DNA from: Lytechinus variegatus
Taxonomy: Eukaryota; Echinodermata; Echinoidea; Temnopleuroida; Toxopneustidae
Reading direction: 5' to 3'
Length of the DNA stretch: 64,000 nucleotides
Assembly: GCF_018143015.1 (NCBI RefSeq)
Contig: NC_054752.1
Coordinates: 4,637,216 to 4,701,215 of the forward strand
The number at the start of each line of letters is the position of its first letter. Position 1 is the stretch's first letter. This document shows, piece after piece, positions 57,271-64,000 of the stretch. Both the position numbers and the translations under genes were made by a program. The notes under the pieces were generated by a model, which saw only the letters and a program-made list of their open reading frames with translations, had not been told where the DNA came from and searched no databases.

Positions 57271-60200
57271 TTACAAATAGTACCCTGATGGCATATCAAA
57301 GATAGAATCAATTTCTGGACTACTTGCTTGAACTTTTACATTCCTCTTTCCTTTTCTTACACTGTCATGTTCAACTTCTTTTACCTTCCTCCCCTTTCCA
57401 TTGACATTTGGAGCAGGTGCGCTTTTATTCCTTCCACCCGAGAGGCTGCGGGATCTTAACCTTCGCTGCTTGTGGATCGATGGTGGAGTCTGTGTGCATT
57501 GATCATGAAGTTCCTTTCTTGTAGAGTCGTTCTTCAGCGGGCTGACAAAAAGGTCCTCCTCTTCGTCCATGCTGTCGTCATCATGGAACTCGTAGATCCT
57601 GAGCTCAGCATCCGAAGGGAGACAGAGGTTGAGTGCAAGGAGAGACCGAGACATCCTCGGGTAGTGATGTCTACGCCGTACTGCAGAAGGCTGCAGGATG
57701 CGCAGCGAGAAGTGCGGCTTCTTGAAGGTGTAGAACATCGGAGAAAGGCCAGCTTTGAGTTCATTGAGGAATGTCAAGAATTGGGAGGATTTGGAGGCCG
57801 GCGAGGAAGCAGACTTGGATCGCTTGCGAGGAGACGAGATGTTGATACGCTTGACACGTCCTTTCATGAATAAGGACTTCCTAGATGACAGTGGAAACGC
57901 AAATGGTGGGAGGTCATGTCGATTGCTTGGACGAAGGGGTGATGATTGTACATCACGCTGACCCAAGAGAGGTGCAGAACGGCGCCTAGATTTGATCATC
58001 TGTTTATGCACTCGGTGCTTCACAGGAGAAAGTATAGATCCCTTCTGAGTAGGGCTTGAAAACTTTGGGAAGATGACCTCGGCCTCAGAGTCATCATGCA
58101 CATAATTATTTGAAATGACCTCTTGCTCTTCAACAGGGGTTCCTGGTGGCAACACAATATGCTTTACACTTGGACTTTGCTGGGTGTTCAGCAAGTTTCT
58201 CCTGAAGCGTTTGGGAGTGCTGAAGTGCACGCTCTCTCCATTTTTCTGTGGGGAATTCATAAGTTGGTTTGGTGACAACTCTCGCAAAGCAGCTGGTGCA
58301 TTCGTTTCTGAAGGCTTACTCCCAGATAATTGCTCTTTCTTTGACAAAGAAACACTCCTCTTCTTCTTAGAAGGGGATGTGCACATTCCTGTATAAGAAA
58401 GACTTTCCACTGGGGTTGAACGTGTAGCAACCCTAGCATTGAAAGAACTATTAATCCTTGCACTTCGCCGTCTAGTATTTAATTTTGATCTTTTGTCCTT
58501 TTCATAGTTTTCAACATTTTCACTGGCATCCTGGAAGACTGGTGCATCATCATCATCAGACAAATGCTCTGGTCCGAAATCTTCAACGACTCCTGGCAAG
58601 ATGTTTTGATTCTCCTTCTCCAAGCCAAAGACAGTCTTGTGGAAATTTGGCGATGGTAGCGTACTAAGTTCCGATTCTCTCCTCCTTTTGATTTCTAGTT
58701 GGGTGTCCAGTCTCTTCATGAAACCTGTGACTTGCTCTTCCCATTCTGAACCCTCTGACGGGAAATTCTCCACCTTCTGTAGGACCAGACCAATGGTGAA
58801 GTCATTGCTTCCAGTAGAACTTCTATCTTCATCAGGACAAGGATCAGAGGAGGGAATGCAGTACACACTAAGTGCAGCCTTATCCAAGTTCTGCTGCTGA
58901 AAGACTTCACTTCGATTAAGTGTTTCGTTAATATCGTCCTGAGAGAAGCCAAGGAAGCTGGATTCCTCTGCGCCCAAGTCACTCCTGAACACCAACTCCA
59001 ATGACTGCTCAGCTTGACTGTCAAGATTTTTGTCTCGTTCTGAATTTCTTTCAGTATTTCTCACAGCATTAGAAGGTTGTGCCCTTTTTTCAGGGATATT
59101 CTCTATTATGCTTAGAACATCTTGAACCTCTGCTCCAGTTCTTTCTTGGGAAGAACCAGAGGGAAGGCCAGAATGAGAGGCTTCTCCTACACTGCTAGGT
59201 TCTGTGCCACTTTTATGCATTTCTTTCTGTATTTTAGAAATGGAGTCTTTGTTAACCATTGCATTGCTTGACCGGTCTTTTTTACCTTTGCCATTGCTTT
59301 TGCACGAGTGGGATACTTGGAAGTCTGTTTCAGAGTTATTGCCATCACCTGTGGATAACTGACTAGAACTGACATGATTTCTTAAGGAATTTTTCCGTTT
59401 GGACCCTCTTGTAACATTTCTTGGACTTGCACTTTCAATGTCTTGGTTTCCCCTTGCTCTTTTGTTTTTTCTTCCTGGGCCACTTTTGGCATTTACTGAA
59501 GCTGGGGTACATATTTGCTGGAAGTCATCACTAGAATTTTGATCACCATGAATAGCAGGAACCCTTGGCTGGGCTTCCCTGATGCAGGGACTACCAGCAG
59601 TAATTTCATGATCCTCAACTTGCCGTTCTTCATCACCACCGACTCGCACACTCCTTCCTCTTACTTTCTGAGGAGGGGCATCTGCATGACTCCTCCGCGA
59701 CTTTCTTTTCTGCCTTTCAGTGTCTCTGTCCTTTCCCCTCCCCGTTCTTCCTTTTATAGTTGATGGATTGACAACCTGGGGTGTTGTTGGATTGCTGGTG
59801 AACACATCGTCTGAATCAACATCTCCACCACTTACTCGTTTCCTCTTCTTCGTCACCTTTTGCTTTGCAGACCCTGGACTAGTGACTGTTTGGGAACCAT
59901 CTTTGACACTGCTCCTATCAAGTCTCTCAACAGAAGACACTTTCTCAGTCACCTTTCTGTTATCATTTTCATTTACTTGTTCAGCATTACCCACATCTTG
60001 ATGATCATGTGCAGTTGACCGTGTGCCTGTATCATCTGCTGCTGGTGTACATTCTCCTACCGTTCTTGGCTCTTCAAGAGTATCCTCCCTCCTTATCCTG
60101 GTGATCACAAACTCCTCACCTACTTGCCTAATGGGTTCCTCTTCACCGGCAACACCTCTAAGAACCACACAAGCTTCCTGGCCCTCTTGGGCAACACCCT

Positions 60201-60811
60201 CCCCTTCAGGTGCACTCTGCGGTGCTATTGGTAAAGTTCTACTTTCCCTGAGCTGACGTGAGAGACTTCTCCTTCCACCACTCCGATGCTTCTTGCTGTT
60301 CCTCCCTCTACTTTCAGATACACCAGGACTGCTGACCCTGGAAACACCCGTAGATATCCCTGGAGAGGTGAAATTGGCATTCTGTTGACTGTTCATAGCA
60401 TCGCCATTCCCACCACTTAACCTATCCTCCAATCCGATGTTCCTGTCTTCCCCTGGATGTCCTGCATCCTCTACTCCTGCAGCATTACCACCTCCTACCA
60501 AAGGACCCTTATCTGCAGGGTGATCAAAGACTTTCCGTTTGCAACTAGCAGTCTTTTCCATAGTACTGTCATTGTTCTCAAGTCCTGATTGTAGGTGCTT
60601 TCTGGGAATTTCCCCAAGACCTGGTTGTTCTGCAGAAGTTCTATTTTCTGCAGTTTTCTTTGGACTCTTGCCGAGGTTCCTGCTTCTCCTGGAAGCTGGT
60701 GGATCATTCTTCTTCCTGACTTTCTCAGGATCTTTCCGACGACGGGCTTTCTCAGGTGTCCCTGGTGCTGGTAAGAGTAGTACCTCATCCTCCGTGCCAG
60801 AGTCATCAGAA
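57271..60811 (-). CDS. DBF4: DBF4 terminal exon, long Ser/Pro/Lys-rich tail
   Basis: One uninterrupted 3541-bp exon. It begins DSDDSGTEDEVLLLPAPGTP and ends SIFDMPSGYYL then TAA. It looks disordered over most of its length. Better-ordered islands are near its end: FLTFLNELKAGLSPMFYTF, then SLLALNLCLPSDAELRIYEF and an acidic DDDSMDEEEDLF. Long open frames on the opposite strand are shadows of this exon. Confidence 0.9.
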
Positions 60812-62106
60812 CTACAAAAAGAAAAAAAAAATGATTTTTTCTTACATTCAAATGGATGCATATGTACTACTTTAAAAAGTATCTATTAACTTGGTAAGTA
60901 AAACTTTTTACACATTTTTTTTTTTGGGGGGGGGAGGAAGGGCATTATCAATTTTCTATATTTAACTCAGATTCTGTTCTCACAAGAATGTAAATAGCCA
61001 AAGCAGATCTCAAGGCTGAGAAGCACTGCTTCAAGGCAGTTTATATTGCCCAGTAATTGTTTGAATGAACAAGGATTTACACTTACTCATCGTCGAGTGA
61101 ACTTGACGGCTGACTGCTGGACTCGGGGTCTACATTCTGAAACCTAACACAGTCTTCTAGGAATCTCACTAGATTGGGTCCCTGTGCAATCATGGTATCC
61201 AGGTTGGTATAGTTATTCTTCTCCCCAACAAACTGCTTGTGTTGTTCCGTATCCAGATGCTAGGGAACAACAAAATATGACGGAAGTTAGTATACAAATA
61301 ATGAATGTTTATGAGTGCAATGGACAGAATACTTCATGAGGTAAGATGAAATGATTGCAAAGTTGTCTACCAAATGTACAGGATTTAAAACAATAATTTG
61401 TCAAAACTATTACACAGATATACCCATCTCCACTATGATCAGCATTTGTTATTTCACATTTACATGTAGGGATTCAACTCAAATTCTCCCTAAACTCATT
61501 TTTTCCCCTTATCAAGATGAATGTGCATAAATAATGTCTACATATGACAGTCAGCTTCATAATTATGTGCATGAATACACCAATAAATAATAAAAATAAT
61601 AGGGATAATACATTTAAATGATTTCATCCATGGAGTACAGTATATCAGCTGGGAATTACTGTTCATTTTTTAACTACATGTTCGAACAGCTATTGATAAT
61701 TTTCTTTCATTCAAAATCAGGAATTGAAATATGAGGTAGAGATAGAATAATCATGCACATGGAATAAAATGACTCTATTCTTATATCAGAGGCATGTCAA
61801 ACTTATTTGAATTCTATATTAGGGTATGTTTTCGAACATTTTCTGTAACATTTACATTTTTGTATGATAATATGTTTCGGAGGAAAATTGATTAGAGTCT
61901 TGATTTGAAGAGATAAACAACACTTTTTGAGACAAAAATTAGTGGTTACCTTTTCCAGATTGCTGTACTTGACATTGCAGAACTCACAAAACCCCCTCTT
62001 GGCTGCAAGTTTACTTTTGGACGCAGTTGCTTCCCTCTGTTTGGCTGCTTTACTCATGGCCTTCTTGCTCAGAGATTGGCTTCTACTTAGCTCCTTCTGC
62101 CGGTGA
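57271..62106 (-). CDS. DBF4: DBF4-type regulatory subunit of Cdc7 kinase (3' part, N-terminus beyond right edge)
   Basis: DBF4 binds and activates Cdc7 to phosphorylate MCM helicase at replication origins. Three minus-strand exons are visible: 62106-61950, 61259-61087 and 60811-57271. The diagnostic part is a DBF4-type zinc finger split across two exons: GFCEFCNVKYSNLEK on the first and HLDTEQHKQF on the second, giving the Cys-x2-Cys ... His-x5-His set. The third exon codes 1180 codons to the TAA at 57271, of low complexity, rich in Ser, Lys, Arg and acidic runs. It has many SP/TP sites, several with a basic residue just after (TSPSKKKR, STPKRFRR, SSPRKRSK), as CDK targets look. The visible part is already about 1290 residues, against about 670 for the whole human protein; Drosophila Chiffon is likewise long. 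The BRCT-like and Cdc7-binding M motifs should lie upstream of 64000. Confidence 0.9.
61087..61259 (-). CDS. DBF4: DBF4 exon with second half of zinc finger
   Basis: It reads HLDTEQHKQFVGEKNNYTNL and then LVRFLEDCVRFQ, as after the finger in known DBF4 proteins. It ends in an acidic Ser-rich stretch before GTAAGT. Confidence 0.9.
61950..62106 (-). CDS. DBF4: DBF4 exon with first half of zinc finger
   Basis: A basic segment (SKKAMSKAAKQREATASKSK) leads to KRGFCEFCNVKYSNLEK and a GTAACC donor. The acceptor after CTTCCTCAG (exon from 62106) has the better pyrimidine tract; an alternative AG would start the exon at 62096. Confidence 0.85.
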
Positions 62107-62385
62107 CTGAGGAAGTAAATGAGCAACACATACATGGATAAATGTAATGTACAGTGGTGCTAAAATGTAACTGAACCGCAGCAGAAAATGAAAATATTTC
62201 AAAGTTTTCAAGTTCTGCCATGTTATAGATACTTGATTGTGAAGTCACATGATAAAATAATACATTCAATAAAGTTTGGCTTCTCTGGGCTTGCCCTACA
62301 TTGTATTGTTGTCGTCTACAATCAACACTCAGCATGAAAATGTTTATTTTGTGAAGGGGTTACATAATTTTCAAGCACCACTGTA

Positions 62386-62795
62386 CATGTAAAGGCCACC
62401 GCACACCTTACAATTAATCTGGCACCCAATTTTAGAATAAAACGCAGTAAAATTTGATGCTTTTGTCGAGCCACAGAATATCTTACTGTGTAATATTATA
62501 TAAAATCTGTGGCTATGCCATCGCACTTATTAAAATAAAAGTGAATTTCATATCTAGTCGTAATAAATGACGTCATAGCAATCGTACAATTGGCTACGAT
62601 TTGAGACTGATTTGGCCTTTACTCCAAAAATAAAGGCTTCTAATCATACAAAATTATTATATTAGCATTCTTTCAATGGATTGGAACCTCAAAAAAACAT
62701 ATTTTTCATTCACAATTTCAGAAAATGAGGAAAATATAATGTGTTCCAAAATCGGATCATGGACCAGTCGTCAGGTGTACAGTGCCCTTAACAGA
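62386..62795. mobile_element. MITE, AAGGCCACCGCACACCTTAC family, copy 2
   Basis: Inverted ends AAGGCCACCGCACACCTTAC and GTCAGGTGTACAGTGCCCTT. The body shares AATATCTTACTGTGT and GATTTGGCCTTTACTCCAAA-like words with 6236-6678. Confidence 0.7.
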
Positions 62796-63639
62796 GATGC
62801 AAGTTTGAATTTCATGGCTATAGGGTGTTGGAACGTTATTTCTCAAAATATAAAACTGTTCAGGGCAGCTCATTACTAGGCATATTTTACTTTTAGAAAT
62901 GGCAGTGAAGGCAACCCCACGTTTAATTCCTGTAGAGAACTCATTCGAAGTACAGGAAGGATGATTGTGTCATAGCTCTAAAATCAAGCTTTATCTGAGC
63001 TGAGCTATTTCTTTTTCCATTTTGAGAAACTTGGCTTGAACACGACAGCAATGATATGAAATTACAAACAACTCTACCTTGTCATGATTAAAGCAAAGAT
63101 TGAGTTCTAGTATAGAAATCTTATTCTGAGAGGAAATGGTTGAAAGTAATCCTTAAGGCTTTATCATAAGCCAGAAGCCTGTTACCCCCCCCCAACAAAA
63201 AAAAAGCATAATCACAATATTTCTTGCTTGCTTGAAAATATATTAATTTCTTACTACCTGCTTTTCCTGGTTTAGCTAACACAAGCAACAAGATGTGGGA
63301 CCACACTATAAACAGAAGGACAATATTTTCAGTATTTTTTCTGATCTTCATTTGCTCATTACCTTGCCATCATAAATTTTCCTGAAAAATCTGTGGCAGA
63401 TATCATTATTTTTACATAATTCTTGTTAAGTTTTCTTTAATTCTGTAAAAAATTGATTTCATTATCTATTTTCAGAGTTGACATATTTACATTAAAACAT
63501 TATGCAGGGCTCCACACTAACCCATTTTTTTTACTGGTCCAACCTATTCATGTCGAACCAGTAGATACCCAGTTTTTCAAATTTTTACTGGTCCGAACCT
63601 AAAATCTACTGGTCCCAAAAAATAAAGAAAACATTAAGA

Positions 63640-64000
63640 AAAGGTGCAAGTTTATTTGTCTAGCCTTTCGTAATCCCCCCCATGAAATGAAGGAATGAAG
63701 GACAAAAAGAAAGCAAGACAGAAACGAAGAAGGAAAGAAAGAAAGAAAGGAAGGAAAGAAAGAATAAGAGAAAGGAAGGAAGGAAGGAAAGGGAAGAAAA
63801 GAAAGAAAGAATAAAAAAGGAAGGAATGAAGGAAGTAAAAAAAAAGAAAAGGTAAAGAAAGGATAGATGTGAAGGAAGGAAAGAAAGAACTAAAGAAGGA
63901 AAGGAATGAAGGAATAAAGAAGGAACGAAAATAAGAAAGAAAGAAAGGAAGAAAGGAAGGAAGGAAGGAAGGAAAGAAAGAAAGAAAGAAAGAAAGAAAG
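63640..64000. repeat. (GAAA)n/(AAGG)n microsatellite
   Basis: About 350 bp of nearly pure purine on the plus strand, cut by the window edge. Confidence 0.95.

Larger units (their letters stand above)
62107..64000. other. DBF4 intron, MITE and purine microsatellite
   Basis: No further DBF4 exon could be supported here. 62386-62795 is the second copy of the MITE at 6236-6678. 63640-64000 is (GAAA)n/(GGAA)n purine repeat continuing past the edge. Confidence 0.55.

Noticed and set aside
57472-60889. Several long plus-strand frames
   Set aside because: They are shadows of the DBF4 terminal exon, have no motifs and break up codon by codon relative to that gene.
61803-61949. Extension of the DBF4 zinc-finger exon past LEK
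   Set aside because: A GTAACC donor follows and the second His pair of the finger is found on the next exon, so this is intron.

Overview
The window is animal DNA, most likely from a sea urchin or a close echinoderm relative. Coding exons are short and widely spaced, introns are packed with short inverted-repeat elements and tRNA-derived SINEs, TACATGTA-type words are frequent, and there is a tyrosine-recombinase retrotransposon of a kind known from sea urchins. The species call is inference; the intron-rich invertebrate character is seen directly.

Three host genes lie on the minus strand in tandem. (1) 959-10764: the 5' end of an axonemal dynein heavy chain gene. Ten coding exons join in frame from the start codon at 10764, encode about 476 residues of the N-terminal tail, and run off the left edge. 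(2) 27281-48230: a complete glycyl-tRNA synthetase gene (GARS). Its 16 coding exons join without a frame error into 740 codons plus stop, with a mitochondrial presequence, an internal start for the cytosolic form, a WHEP domain and class II motifs. Its intron 10 has every mark of a U12-type AT-AC (minor spliceosome) intron. (3) 57271-62106: the 3' part of a DBF4 homologue, the Cdc7-kinase activator. It shows the DBF4-type zinc finger split over two exons, followed by a single 3.5-kb exon coding a long Ser/Pro/Lys-rich tail. Its N-terminal exons lie beyond the right edge.

Between the dynein and GARS genes, 16859-22456 holds a tyrosine-recombinase retrotransposon (Ngaro/PAT type) with gag-like, reverse transcriptase, RNase H and recombinase regions. 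It is bounded by split direct repeats in the order A1 - genes - B1 A2 - B2. The repeats are almost identical, so the insertion is recent; the element is treated here as a fossil.

Most of the remainder is non-coding repeat: foldback elements about 600 bp long, several MITE families that share one layout (GGGCC...-type ends, a palindrome just inside, and a TGATTGG/CCAAT word in the middle), TTAA-bounded elements, at least two tRNA-derived SINE families, nested insertions and simple repeats. Several of these touch splice sites: one MITE end supplies intron bases at a dynein donor, one 51-bp unit has triplicated a dynein 5' splice site, and a TTAA element sits within 14 nt of a GARS donor. No CRISPR array, operon or free-standing tRNA or rRNA gene was found. 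The three genes have unrelated jobs (cilia motility, translation, replication control), and nothing suggests that their neighbourhood is functional.
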